Counted from the stretch's first letter, positions 1-11,691 are shown. The stretch is DNA of 64,000 nucleotides from Parasponia andersonii (GCA_002914805.1 JXTB01000046.1:1084455-1148454); one strand, 5' to 3'. Notes: generated from the letters alone by a model not told the origin. Numbers and translations: made by a program.

Positions 1-97
1 TTTATGAGTTTTGCACTTGGGCTAACTCTAACTTATTGGGCCTCATGTTGATGGGCTTAAATATTTCTTATGGGCTTAAACAAGTTTATTTTCAACA
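1..97 (-). mobile_element. Truncated Ty1/copia LTR, 5' end only
   Basis: This is the reverse complement of the first ~97 bases of the LTRs at 12495 and 15264. It ends at position 97 in TTTTCAACA, the complement of the LTR start TGTTGAAAA. The rest of the LTR, and any element, lies outside the window to the left. The match is visible by eye over the whole stretch with a few substitutions. Confidence 0.75.
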
Positions 98-555
98 GTT
101 GGATCACCATCTAATGGTGATCCAATGGCTATAATGAAGTGCATGAAAAGACATGCATCATTAATGCTCTTTTTCTCTCTTACTTTTTATAATAAAAAAA
201 TGTGCATGCTAAATTTTCATTGGCCAAATTGATACCTATGCATAGGTAAAAAAAAATACCTACTGGATTGGTGCCCTATATATATATATATATATATTGC
301 CAATCCAATAGGTATTTTTTTTTAACTTATGGGTAGGTATTTTTTTTTTAGCCGTTGGATCGCCATCTACCGTCTAATGGTGATCCAATGACTATAATAA
401 AGTGTATGAAAAAACGTGCATCATTAATGCTATTTCTCTCTCTTACTTTTTATAATATAAAAATATGCATGCTAAATTTTTATTGGCTAAATTGATACCT
501 ATGCATAGGTAAAAAAAAATACCTACTAGATTGGTGCCCATATATATATATATAT
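98..555. repeat. Directly duplicated AT-rich repeat with hairpins (MITE-like)
   Basis: Two copies of a ~195-base unit, near 98-290 and 353-550, flank a short linker. Each starts with an inverted repeat around GTTGGATC...GATCCAA. In the first copy TTGGATCACCA (99-109) pairs perfectly with TGGTGATCCAA (115-125). Each copy ends in GATTGGTGCCC and a (TA)n run. The linker repeats the motif AGGTATTTTTTTT in inverted orientation to the unit ends. No coding potential is seen. It may be a non-autonomous DNA transposon, but no target duplication could be defined. Confidence 0.5.
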
Positions 556-2833
556 TGTAAAATTCCTTATTTTAAGAAAGGGTACTGTGATCTTTTGACC
601 CAAATTTTGTTTTAAAAAAAAAGATGAATCTGGACAGATTGGTGTCGAGATTCGTTTGGACAAAAGTGTGAAGAAAGTTTGAAAATTTGGGGTCAAAGTA
701 TAATTATTTAAAGGTATTTTTGAGAAGATTTTCAAAAAACTGAGTCCAACCGCAAATAAGCAAAACAGTGCCCAATTAACCAGAAGCTGACACATGGTGC
801 TATAGTTACAGAAATTGCCCATAAATCCCTGAACTTCCTCATCTTCTCTCTTGAAGACCCCGTGAAGTCCTACCACTGCCAGCCACCGTCGCTCCTCCTA
901 AGGCCAACATTGGAGCTCGCTGCCACCCAGAAGCGATGTGCCGTCACTGAACGAAGCACCCGCCGTAGAATCACCCGTATCAGAGCTTGCGATCGCCAGA
1001 AAACGGTGAAAAACGCCGTGCTGCGGCTTGTTTTGCTCGCCAGAGCTGATTCCGGCCACCGTTCACCGCGAAACTGGTCGCTGTGGACTCGTCTCTTCAC
1101 AGGCAATCTAGTGGTAGGTACCTCGCATCTCAATTTTGCTCCGTTTGATTTTAATTTCATTGAACAGTTCTATGTGTAAATGGTTTTGAAATTGACTTTT
1201 CGAGCTGACCGTTAGATTTTAAAACTAATATTATTTTTAGAATCTATGTTGAAAATGGTGAAAAATGAGATATATATTGACTATGTTCTGAACCGGGCCC
1301 GAAAAACGAAATCAGACGGCTCAGATTTGCCTTAATTTGCATGTCATGGGAACCTATCTAAATTTGATAAATTATATGTCTAATCTAGGATTTTCGGGTA
1401 CTCTGAATTTAATGGTGAAGTCCATTTCATGATTTGAAGCTCCGTTTGAAAATTAAGTTTTCAAACCAAGGAACCAAAGATTTGAAAACGACATCCGCTC
1501 TTTCAAATGGCACCCAAATGATGCCAAACTTTCACCATAGCCTTGTAACACTAGTTGGACACTCGATTAAGATAAGGATTCGATTAGTTGATTCTAAAAT
1601 TAATTTAATTTATGAATTTTACATATTCTCAATAAATATAGAATTTCGTGAAATAATTTATAAAAATTGTGTTTAAATCTATTTTTGACCTAATTTGGGA
1701 TATAAACTGCTTGAGAGATACGTCACACTGATTGGCATGTCATATATACAGTTTTGGATTGATTTCTGCAGGAAATTAGATTTTTGGTTTTTGACAGAAA
1801 ATAGCTGTTATAATGCCGAAATTTTTAGAAAATCTAAAATGATTTGAAAACTCAGTTTTGAGGACTAGAAGTAATTTGATTAAAGAATATTGCATGGTTA
1901 TTTTGAGATTTTTTAGAAATGGTGCATATCCTTATTATGTCATTTATAAAATATTTGCATACATTCACACATTTACAATGCCCTACATTGGGTGATCGGA
2001 TTTACGATGCCCCACATCGGGTGATCGGACTTACGGCGCCTCTTTAGGTGGCTCGGACTTGCGAGTGATCCACTAGGATACTTCAGACATCATGATTGCA
2101 TACATAGTTATATGTTGGCTTGAATAGATATGTACTAGTTTTTATAGATGTTTTTCAATGGTTTGGAATGTTTGAATTGTTGGACTATGATTTGTACTTG
2201 AGTTTTGTAGACTGTTTAGAATAGAACACTAACCATATAGGACCTTCAACGTGAGTATATTTTCTTACATATAAAAACTTGTAATCGATTTTCTACTGAG
2301 CATTCATGTGCTCACCCCTCTTTATTTATTCCCACTTTCAGGTACTAATTTATTTTAGAAAAATTGTCTTGGTGACTTGTCAAGGTTGTTTTGTATATAT
2401 GTATTGTTTCCTATATCTTTATTGGTTGGTTCCTATTCTATACCACCCTTTTCTTTTTTATGTCAAATATATTTAGCTAATCGTAGTGTATTTATTAAGT
2501 ATATGTATGAGGATAAATTTTTATATTAAATTGAGTACTTAGAAATACAAATGATTTTATGTAAATTATTTGAACATTGGACTTAAGGTTTATAAATTTA
2601 CAAATATTTCTATACTAATTAATTAGGTTTTAACCAAAACTTTAAATGAAGGATTTCCTTGGAAAATTAATACTAAAATTAATGTTTCTAGAATATGAAA
2701 TTCGGTTTCTTTTGAGGACTAAATCTAAAAATTCTAAGTACCAAATTTTCTGAAAATTTTGGAAAATCAATGTTTGCTACTATTTTAACATAAAATTACT
2801 AGAAGTCATAGTCTTAGATTTCCAGTCGTGACA
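556..2833 (-). mobile_element. Solo LTR of a Ty3/gypsy family (copy 1)
   Basis: Read on the minus strand, this starts TGTCACGACTGGAAATC and ends GGAATTTTACA. Starts of the TGTCACGAC type are common in plant Ty3/gypsy (chromovirus-like) LTRs. Both flanks carry TATAT (551-555 and 2834-2838), consistent with a 5-base target duplication, though the left one lies in a TA run. A diverged second copy sits at 51946-54568 and can be followed along most of its length. No internal retroelement genes adjoin either copy, so both look like solo LTRs. The small ORFs inside, such as 862-1179, are treated as non-coding. Confidence 0.6.
1972..2065. repeat. Tandem ~29-base repeat, about three copies
   Basis: Three successive units begin TTTACAATGCCC, TTTACGATGCCC and CTTACGGCGCC, each followed by a GGGTGATCGGA-like end. 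They lie inside solo LTR copy 1. The matching part of copy 2 instead holds a 430-base duplication. Confidence 0.7.
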
Positions 2834-3165
2834 TATATGTCCAAACAAGTCACCTTATTTGTTCATTCACTCGGTCAAACAAATCCGTTATCCTGGTAAC
2901 GGTGAGAGAATAGATAGTATAAGCGGTTGTAAAGCCGGTCATTAATTAATTCATTATAGCATTTGTAATGAAAATTACTGTTCCTATGTAGGTGTGTACA
3001 TTATATATATATATATATATATACATATTCTATTGTATAAAATGAAAAGACATATATACATATGTATGTGTTCACTCTCGAACTACAAATTTACGAACAC
3101 TTGTAATATTTTCACAAAAAATTTATACCTAATTTTGTATTATTATTTTTAACATACACCACTTG
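2834..3165. other. AT-rich spacer with a (TA)n microsatellite
   Basis: No gene is seen. A TA dinucleotide run lies near 3002-3022. This DNA separates the solo LTR from element A. It may be part of an intron of the ankyrin gene further right, but no exon was found. Confidence 0.6.
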
Positions 3166-3170
3166 GAATG

Positions 3171-3755
3171 TGTTGATGGAGGTTTTGTCAACAATAAATT
3201 TAGAAAAAATAAGAGATGTGGCTTGTGTGAATTGGGTTATTAATCAAAGCAAATAAAGAGAGAGGATTTAATAGTGGTTCAGTCTCGAAAAAGATGAGCT
3301 TACGTCCACTGTTTTTCACTATTTTCTGGAGAATTACAAGTAGAATTACAATGTCTTGTCTGGAAATCTCTCTCTCAAATCTTAAGTCAGAATTTAGAAA
3401 TCAGAAAATCGGAATACCCTCCCCCATCTGAAACATTGAGCTCCCTTTATATAGATGAGGGTAACTCAATGTTCCTAATTGTGAAAACGTGTAACTATAC
3501 AATCGGGTAATACAATTTGAGTAATAACATAATTGGGCAACCACTTAAAATGGGTAACTGGTCGATCAGGAAAGAGAGACTTCTGTTTCCCTTTCTTTGC
3601 AGGTTACCTGTTTGACGAAGCAGAGACTTGTTTCCTTTTCTTCTGGAGGAGGTCGCACATAACTTATACAGAGGAGGTCGCACATAACTTACACAGAGGA
3701 GGTCGCACATATTCTTACACATGCGACCTGGCATAGGATTTTAGACCGCACAACA
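3171..3755 (-). repeat. 3' LTR of element A
   Basis: 585 bases, TGTTGATGG...CACAACA, nearly identical to 10825-11411. It contains a short tandem repeat (three GGAGGTCGCACATA-like units near 3645-3715). Confidence 0.9.
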
Positions 3756-3767
3756 ATTGCCCCCTAG
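3756..3767 (-). other. Polypurine tract of element A
   Basis: On the minus strand the sequence abutting the 3' LTR reads TAGGGGGCAAT, a purine-rich plus-strand primer site. Element C has GTTGGGGGGCTA at the same place. Confidence 0.6.
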
Positions 3768-4115
3768 CTCCATTAGGTAGGTGAGTGCGAACTTAAAAAA
3801 TGCGATGTCACGACCTAGACTTGAGAACCTTGAGGAGTCGAAAAGTCGCCAGATTTCAAATCCTATTTCTCAAGATCCTGCGTACCTTTTTCTGACAGAC
3901 GGAAACACGTGTAGCCTTTTCTAAGAAAGATAGCAGAACTCGAGGAGGCTCAAGGATATCAATGATGCCAACCGTCATTTTTTAAACCAAATCTTTTCAA
4001 ATTTCAAAAGATTATGATTTATCTTCGGAAAAAATCAAATCCCGCGTGAACTTCGGCCTGCAGATCTGAAAATTAAACACCTTAATCTACGGCTGTGATT
4101 TAGCAGTGCTCGAGG

Positions 4116-4123
4116 TATAAATA
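4116..4123 (+). promoter_or_regulatory. TATA box of the element A antisense gene
   Basis: TATAAATA lies about 30 bases before a pyrimidine-rich likely start of transcription. A 5'-UTR intron follows, with donor AAAG|GTTAGT at 4293 and acceptor TTTTCAG ending at 4716, immediately before the ATG at 4717. The layout is that of a normal plant gene, opposite in strand to gag. Confidence 0.5.
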
Positions 4124-4716
4124 TCGGAAATCAATTTGTTTCTGCTTCTTTATTTCAGACTTCCCATCTTTCTAAAAATCCCGAAGTTTTTCAGATTATC
4201 CTATCGTCGTTTCGTCCTTCAGCTCGCACAATTCCGATACCTTTTCCGACAGAATTCAGACCGTATCTCTATCCCTCTGCTTCCGAAGAAAGGTTAGTTT
4301 ATTTCTTTCCTATTGTTCTTCGTCTGTTCTTGAAAAAACTTTCAATTTCTAGGAATAGAAACATACCCTATATTCGAACGAACTAGAATAGGAATTTTTC
4401 TAGATCTCCCTTTTCTGGTTCATAGAATACTCTTACTAGATAACGGTCAAGGAAAAACTTGTGAAAAGAATTTCTAGGGTCTGATACCCTATTTTATTTT
4501 CCGACGAACTGCTCGAACATTTATTTTCTATCAAACTGCTTGAACATTTATTTTCTGACGAACTGCTCAAACAATTTATATGAATCCGTAGACCTCTTAG
4601 GAATAAATCAATGAGCTTGCTTGTTAGAACAATCCTAGGATGAATTCCCAAAGTACTGGCATAGTGAGAATCCTCGATGCTCGCATAGGACTAAATCCAT
4701 CTGTATTTATTTTCAG

Positions 4717-6858
4717 ATGTCTAGTAGTGAGGATTTTAGGGAAGGGAATGCATTTTCTAGAGAATCTGACTCCAGTGTCAGCTCTATTAATCTTGAAGAC
4801 TACCTCGAATCAGAACCCGAGGTAGAGATAATAGGGGTCAGGCAGAATAGTCCTCACATAGGTGACTTCTCTCAGACTAGTAGCCTCGACATATCAAGGA
4901 TGCCCCTGCCTTCTCCTCAGGATATCAATACGTAGAGGGGAATTAGTCATGTACCAATATAAGGACGCGCTGCACATCGAACAAGCTCAGCAAAATTGTG
5001 TGCAGCTATAAGATCGCCATCCCTCTCCGCCTGCCCATGGAATTTAACCGGCCACACACACCACTACACGGGATTGCTTTTTTTTTTTCTGAAGCAGTTC
5101 TTAAGTGCGGTGTACATCTCCCACTTCATCCGTATATAAAATCAATTATTGACTACTACGGGGTTGTCCCCTTTCAATTGACCCCTAATACATATAGATA
5201 CATGGTAGGTTTGTAGATACTTTACCACAAGTTAGGTTTAGAGACCCCTACTCCTGAAGAGTTCGCTTGATTTTACCAAGTGAAAGCAAACCCGTCAGAT
5301 CTTGGCTTCTTTTATGCAAGCAAATGGTCGAACCAGGTAATAAAAACAATCTACAGGGTTCGCAACAACTTGGGAAAATGGAAAAACCCATTTTTCCACT
5401 TTGATTATGCGGATAACGACTTCTTTCAAAACCCCGGTAGGTAGTTCTTCGATTTATCACCTTTTTCAATTTTGTTATATTTATCTTGATTGCACTCGTA
5501 TGTCATCGTAGACAATAGGGAACATCCTGGACTTTCTAGGGAGCAGCTCGCAAGGGTGTACAAAGTCAACGACCTTCCAATCGAGGAATTTGATTGGAAG
5601 GTACTTGGAACTTCCAGAAACCTGGTCGGTTGCGGTCTGCTTCCAAAGGAAGCCGCATTCCCTGATCCCCCTGTACGTTCGTCCAGATCCTCGAGCTCAA
5701 AGAAAAAGAAGGCAAGGAAAAATATGAATACTGGTGCCTCGTCTTCCAGACTTGGGAAACAAAAAGCATCTGCCACCCCTCCAGTCTCGGAACCTTCCTC
5801 TCCAAAAACAGTGTCGCCACTAGCTCCTCAACCAGCTACTCAACAAGAAGAAGGTAATCATATACATTTTCTAATTACCTGTATTATATCCTCCTCGCTC
5901 ACTTATATATCTATGCAGAGAAGGTCATCGGTAGCGGCTTGCGGGCACCACCCTCAACTCTCAGGTCTATGGCAAAAACCAAGACACCCGAGAGCACTCC
6001 ATCAAAAGGGAAAGAGAAGGTTGACTATTTCAAGAAAAGAAAAGTCGCCTTCGAGGACATCCCAGCAAGCTCGCCTCCGCCACAGCCTCAGCCAAGAGCC
6101 ATCCCGAACCACCCAGAGAGGCTGCCACTTCTTCGGAACCGATCCTGGCAGATAAGGATGAAGAGCTCTTCGTGCTCCTTGACCAATTACCAGAGAAGGT
6201 TGGTATGAGCGCTACCTTCATTGATCGCTTCACGACTGAGGAAGGCTGGGAGCGGATGAAGCGACGATCTGCCAAGGTCGCTTTCGGTTTTGCGATGAGG
6301 ATGCTAGCCAATGATAGTACTTTTCTATTCTCTCCTCGAATGTATTCTCCTGGTACTAATGACTAGATTTTTCAGACCGCGGCTGCTGCTGTCCTGATGC
6401 ACGACCCGGTTCTCGAATGCTTGGAGAAGGAAGAAAAAGTTGAAGAAATAACCCAAGCGTTCGAGAGTTCAGAGAAGGCTCGGGAGGAGGAGAGAGGAGC
6501 TTTTGACTTCGAGAGGCAGCGACTGCTTGAAGAACTAGCCAAGGAGAAGCTCGAGAAGGAGAACCTTGAGGAGAAAGTCAAAGAGCTCGAGAAAACCATC
6601 TCTGAGCATCCGGATCGCATAAGGGAGGCGACCACTGAGGCGGTTCACAAAGCTATCAAAGATTTTAAGGCGACTGAAGTCAAAGAGCTCGAAGATAAAG
6701 CTAGTGATATTGCCTCGTCGACCATCATTTTCAATATTTTCTGCGAGCATCCGGATTTTGACTTCTCCATCCTTGGCGAGGACGTGGTCGAGCTCGTCCA
6801 AAGTTGGAGGGAGGATACTGCCAAAGCTGGAGATGGCGGCGCAAGTCCTTCTGCATAG
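4717..6858 (+). pseudogene. Antisense multi-exon gene inside element A
   Basis: Spliced gene opposite to gag-protease. Exon 1 starts at 4717 with an acidic, Ser-rich N-terminus and runs to about 5436. It contains in-frame stops and one frameshift, but an aromatic-rich globular segment resembles proteins often annotated as plant retrotransposon or putative plant transposon proteins. Exon 2 is 5512-5853 and exon 3 starts at 5919; that junction keeps phase (leftover G + AG). Exon 3 carries a Lys/Ser/Pro-rich stretch and a frameshift near 6100. The last exon, 6376-6858, encodes about 153 residues of Glu/Lys-rich coiled coil with a stop at 6856-6858. An AATAAA lies near 6909. The function is unknown; antisense ORFs are known in Tat-lineage elements. 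This copy is broken. Confidence 0.65.
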
Positions 6859-7909
6859 CACCTGTATATTTTTTTTTTTAAATATTTTTAGTACAATATG
6901 TACGAGTGAATAAATTTTATTAAATATTATAATTTCCCTCAGATGTTCCTGCAAAATAACACTAATAATTTTAACCAAGTAGTCAATCACTAAGTGATTG
7001 ATCAGTACGCTTTTAGTGATTTGAATCCAACTAACTTAAAACAAGTTTTAAGTATTAGGATATGTTAGGTCGCTTAAGAAAACAGTCAATATGAGTGATG
7101 CAAACTCAACTGTTTCAAAAGTTCCACGTCAAAATAGGATATAGCAATATATCACATCGAACAATGAACGTTTGGCTTAGTTACTTTTTTGTTCGAGGAG
7201 GGAAATTGCGTAATACGACATGCCAAGGCATGAAATGAGGAGAAAATCCTAGGATTTTAAGGAATTTCAGATACTTCGACGATCTAAAACTCCATCTCCT
7301 CTAAATGGACGTTTGCATAGTCCCTTAGGAAACAAGTAGGAGATAACAATCTGATCCTACTACCCCCCGAGTTTTATGGTATCCGAAAACTACCATAAAA
7401 ATATAAAAAGATGAATGGAAACAAGTAGGAGATAAAATTCTGATCCTACTGCCCCCCAAGTTTCATGGTGTCCGAAAACTACCGAAGGTGAACCAAACAA
7501 AGTTGAAGTAATAGCCGAAGAAATATTATTGACGAACAATATCGAATGATGAAATAACGAAGATACAGTAGGCCATTGAAGATAAACAAGAAGATTCATT
7601 GATAATAACGACGAAGTTGTTCTGCATTCCAAGCATGCTCGATCTTTTGTCCACCAGTTCGAGCTGACTTATATATCCCAGGTCGAATGATGGCAATAAT
7701 AATAGATTCTCAAGAGGGTTCTGAAGAACGAGGTCTCGCCGAAGAACAAGTTTTCCAACAATTCTTCGTCGGACTTTAGGGTTATAACATCGAGCAGTGT
7801 ACTGTTGATATGATGCGATCTGAAGCTGAAACTGCTCGCGCCTTTCTTCTAAGAGATCGAGCTCAATCCTTATCAGTGCACTACTTTGATCTTGCTCATG
7901 ATATTCGGA
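6859..7909. other. Non-coding spacer of element A
   Basis: No gene is recognised. The segment at about 7020-7390 is clearly similar to 38640-39010 in element C, including the stretches around GATCTAAAACTCCATCTCCT, so it is an inherited part of this family. GA- and CGA-rich short motifs fill the rest. Confidence 0.6.
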
Positions 7910-10762
7910 TTAATCCCAAAGATTAGATTTCAAAAAAGTGACCAATGAAGCTCGCACAGGTTCCTGAATCTCCATTCCAATCTCGTCTTGGAAGACATCG
8001 AATAATAAATCCTCCAGATCTTCAATGGGTCCAGTTCTGACCTCTTCGTCTATTTCTCGAGGATCGAAGTCTTCGCTGGTCATTTCGATTGATGCTTTCA
8101 CTGTCGACTTGACTGATGCTTTGTCTGACGACTCGACTGATGCTTTGTCTGACGACTTGACTGACACTTTGCTCGCTTCTTCGACCGATGCTTTGCCCGC
8201 TGCCTCGACTGAATCTTTGCTCGCTGCCTCGACTGACGCTTTGCCTGCTGCCTCGACTGATGCTTTGCTCGCTGCCTCTACTAGCGCTTCCTCTGGCAGG
8301 TGGATCATCATTGTGCGGGACGTCGCATCCTTTGCTGCGAGTTTTAGCGAGTTGTTATAACAAGTCCTCGCATCATATTGGTTTCCTCGCACCTCGCCTA
8401 CCCCGTGTTGGGTCGGGAACTTCATAATGAGATGGTAGATCGAGGTGACGGCTCGAAGTTCCCTCAGTATCGGTCTTCCCAGCACAGCATTGAAAGCAGA
8501 GGGGCGATCTACCACCAAAAACTGGGTCATTATCGTTGAAACCCTAGGATAGGTTCCAACGCTGACCATCAATTCAATCATGCCCATAAGCATCAAGCTG
8601 TCACCAGTGAAACCATAGAGTGGAGTGGCGGGAGGCTTCAAGTCGCTCTCATTCAATCCCATCTTCTTAAAGGCGTCGAAGTACAGGATGTCCACAGCAC
8701 TCTCGTTATCAACCAATACTCGCCATAACTGTGTGCTTCCACAATTGATTTTTATGACCAACGCGTCATTATACAGATAATGGACTTCCCTTGCGTCATG
8801 TTCTGTGAAGGTAATGTCCATGTCCGGTACTCGTTAAAGCTTGCGTGGTCGCTGCTCAAGATGCATGACGTTAGTTAATGGCTGTTGTCGAGCTTCTCGT
8901 GCATACCTGTCTTGAGCTCTTTTCGAATCTCCACCAATATGCGGTCCTCCGAAGATAGTTCGGACTTCGCACTGGATTTCTGGAGGTCGCTGTTGGTTCT
9001 CTTCTCGCCTTTCGTCGTTTTGCCTGGTGTACTGCCGCAACAGTCCCTCTTTAATCAGCCTTTCAAGTTCATCCTTCAGGGCAAAGCAATCATTAGTATC
9101 ATGCCCAATATCATTGTGATACCGGCAGAACTTGTTGGGGTCATGCTTTACCCTGTCCCGCTTCATCAGTTCCGGTTGACGGTATCACTCCTTTTAGTTT
9201 GTGACCGCATAGATATGATCTATGGGAGTGTTTAACTCGGTGTGAATGTTGAACCACAAGGGAGCTCTTGAAATCTCCTGTTTTTTGGGTCTAGGCTGAT
9301 TTTCTGTTTGCTGTTTATTACTCATTTTATTCTTATTACCGTTATTGTTGGTAATGACCGCGTCTTTAGTCGCATCGTTCCTTCCTTCTGTCTTTCGAAG
9401 ATTCTCGCGCGAAGATTCTACCCTCAGATGCCGACCAACCCTTCGGTAGAAATCTTCGAGAGTTCTACATTCTCGCTCAAGTAATTCCTCCCAGAGTTTA
9501 GTTTCTGGTTGCACTCCGGCCATCATGAGAGTTAGAACTCCTCCCTCAGGTGGGTTATTGACCTTTGCTAACTCTGAGGTGAATCGATTGAGATAAGATC
9601 GTAGAGTCTCCTCTGGACCTTGCCGGATTGCAGACAAGCTAACAAGTGGAACTGTGAAATTCTTGGCAGTTTGAAACTGTCTCAAGAACGCCGTCTGAAG
9701 TTGTTGCCAAGATGAGATCGAGCCGGATTTGAGTCCTCAGAACCACTTCTTTGCTGTTCTCAAGAGAGTTACAGCGAAACATTTGCAACGCGCATGATCA
9801 TTGACACGATGAAGTTCCATTAAGTCATTGAAATGATCCATATGGTCCTGTGGATCAGTTTTCCCATCAAAAGTGTTAATGGTAGGAAGTCTGAATCCAG
9901 TAGGTAGGGCTGCAGCTCGAACTTCCTCGCTGAATGGCGATTGACGATACCCATCAGCGAGCTCATCGTCCCAACCAGTAAGTGCGTCTAATGCGATCCT
10001 TAAATTATGAACATCGACATTCAGATAAAAAGCATTATCTCTTACTGTCAGCAAAGGCGGTCTTTGATCGTTATCTCGATGCACGGCAGGTTGGTCAGGC
10101 AGAGTCTTCTGCGACCTGTGAGAGGATTCCAGCGAAATAGTGCGACGAGACCAGCTTTGGTCATTATGATGCGATATGGATCGATCATGGCTACGTCGTC
10201 GCTCCAAGTATTGTCCTAGGTCTGCAGGATCTTGTCTCGACTCTCTGCTGATTCTTTCGAAGACGCTTCTCGATAATCATCTTCGTTCGCTATTCAAGCG
10301 ATCTTGACTATCAGTGGATTTGCGAGAAGATTGTCCACGATCACGGTTAGTGCTTGAATTCTCCGTACCAGATTCGGGAGGCAAGTTTGTGACTTTGCCT
10401 TTTCCTTTGGAGATGCTATATTCATGACGCTCTTGCTGGGTTCTTAGCTGGCCGCGTCTTCTTATCTCTAGAATCTGTATTCCTTTCTCAGGTAATTAAG
10501 CAGGACATTCTTTGGGATGTTCGTGTTGTGGAGGGGTCACCATCTGCCCTTCAGCAAGTCATCGTAGGGTGTCATTGATCTGGTTAGTGACTTACTGAAG
10601 GTTCACCAGTGTCTCCTACATGCAATCCTGTCTCTGGGAAAGGTTCTCTGCTGCGGTCATAGTAGGCTGATCCTGAGCAGGGTCTGCCTGTGTAGCAGCA
10701 GTGCTTTGGGGTTAGTTTTGGCTAGTTTCGGTGACTCTGGTAGTGTTTCTGGTGTTTGCCAT
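7910..10762 (-). pseudogene. gag-protease polyprotein of element A
   Basis: One reading frame runs from an ATG at 10762-10760 to a stop at 7910, interrupted by several in-frame stops and no detected frameshift. The gag core (about 10000-9400) has the retrotransposon-gag pattern FDGKTDPQDHMDHF and a WF-x-GL block broken by TGA at 9737-9739. The nucleocapsid zinc knuckle reads CRYHNDIGHDTNDC. The protease follows, but its active site reads VLVDNESAVDIL, with Glu where the Asp-x-Gly motif needs Gly. At least two stops (the TGA at 9737-9739 and the TAA near 8836) look like CGA-to-TGA and CAA-to-TAA changes, as expected from deamination of methylated DNA. The Tat-type gypsy assignment rests on the gag and protease motifs. 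Confidence 0.85.
8084..8275 (-). repeat. Eight tandem 24-base coding repeats after the protease
   Basis: Codons of the protease ORF repeat as an 8-residue unit of the form AAGKASVE, with variants AASKDSVE, SSDKASVE and STVKASIE. Residues 183-246 of the 303-residue open segment are affected. The unit is a multiple of three bases, so the frame is kept. Confidence 0.85.
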
Positions 10763-10806
10763 TATTAACAAAATGAAATTTGACAAACTGTTTTAGCCGG
10801 AATAGC

Positions 10807-10824
10807 CCTCCTTCTAGTGCCAAT
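10807..10824 (-). other. Primer-binding-site region of element A
   Basis: Directly inside the 5' LTR the minus strand reads ATTGGCACTAGAAGGAG. The same place in element C reads ATTGGTACTAGAAGGAG. Position and conservation fit a tRNA primer site, but I could not assign the tRNA. Confidence 0.45.
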
Positions 10825-11411
10825 TATTGATGGAGGTTTTGTCAACAATAAATTTAGAAAAAAATTAAGAGATGTGGCTTGTGTGAATTGGGTTATTAAT
10901 CAACGCAAATAAAGAGAGAGAATTTTATAGTGGTTCAGCCCTGAAAAAGATGAGCTTACGTCCACTGTTTTTCACTATTTTCTGGAGAATTACAAGCAGA
11001 GTTACAATGTCTCGTCTGGAAATCTCTCTCTCAAATCTTAAGTCAGAATTTAGAAATCAAAAAATCGGAATATCCTCCCCCGTCTGAAACATTGAGCTCC
11101 TTTTATATAGATAAGGGTAACTCAATGTTCCTAATTGTGAAAACGGGTAACTATATAATCGGGTAATACAATTTGAATAACAACATAATTGGGTAACCAC
11201 TTAAAACGAGTAACTGGTCGATCATGAAAGAGAGACTTTTGTTTCTGTTTCTTTGCAGGTTACCTGTTTGACGAAGCAGAGACTTGTTTCCTTTTCTTCC
11301 GGAGGAGGTCGCTCATAACTTATACAGAGGAGGTCGCAAATAACTTATACGGAGGAGGTCGCACATATTCTTACACATGCGACCTGGCATAGGATTTTAG
11401 ACCGTACAACA
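10825..11411 (-). repeat. 5' LTR of element A
   Basis: 587 bases, TATTGATGG...TACAACA, matching 3171-3755 almost base for base. The target duplication GAATG follows at 11412. Confidence 0.9.
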
Positions 11412-11691
11412 GAATGTTTACCAATTCTTAATATAGATGAAAGTGAAAAAGAAAGCAGATATTATTTCATTTCATATTTTTACGTACTAATTAATTATAG
11501 ATAAAAGAGAATCATAAACTTTTTCAGTCACTTCTTCATTCTCTTTTCCTGTCTTTCTTTCCGTTGACTGCTTTACGAATTAAGATTAGTAAAATGGTTT
11601 GATGTCACTCTTTTCTGTAAATATGCATGGACGTTTATGAGAAGAAAACGAAAATAAAACAAGAGCGAGAAAGGAATAGTAGTGTACTCAC

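Larger units (their letters stand above)
3171..11411 (-). mobile_element. Ty3/gypsy element A (Tat-like), gag-protease only
   Basis: An 8.2-kb element has LTRs at 3171-3755 and 10825-11411 and a perfect 5-base target duplication GAATG (3166-3170 and 11412-11416). Sense genes run on the minus strand, so the right LTR is the 5' LTR. Only gag and protease are present; no RT, RNase H or integrase is visible between the protease end (7910) and the 3' LTR. That space instead holds a spacer and a plus-strand antisense gene. The LTRs are nearly identical, so insertion looks recent. It must have moved with enzymes supplied by another element. Element C (37148-44825) is an older relative sharing LTR, gag-protease and the spacer. 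Confidence 0.9.

Noticed and set aside
526..876. Minus-strand ORF of 116 codons
   Set aside because: It crosses the TA run and the edge of the solo LTR, has a low-complexity end and no family features.
862..1179. Arg-rich plus-strand ORF of 105 codons
   Set aside because: It lies in the GC-richer part of a solo LTR, and the second LTR copy does not keep the frame.
5426..5820. Minus-strand ORFs opposite the element A antisense gene
   Set aside because: The plus strand has phase-matched introns and a coherent protein plan; the minus ORFs do not continue the gag-protease frame.
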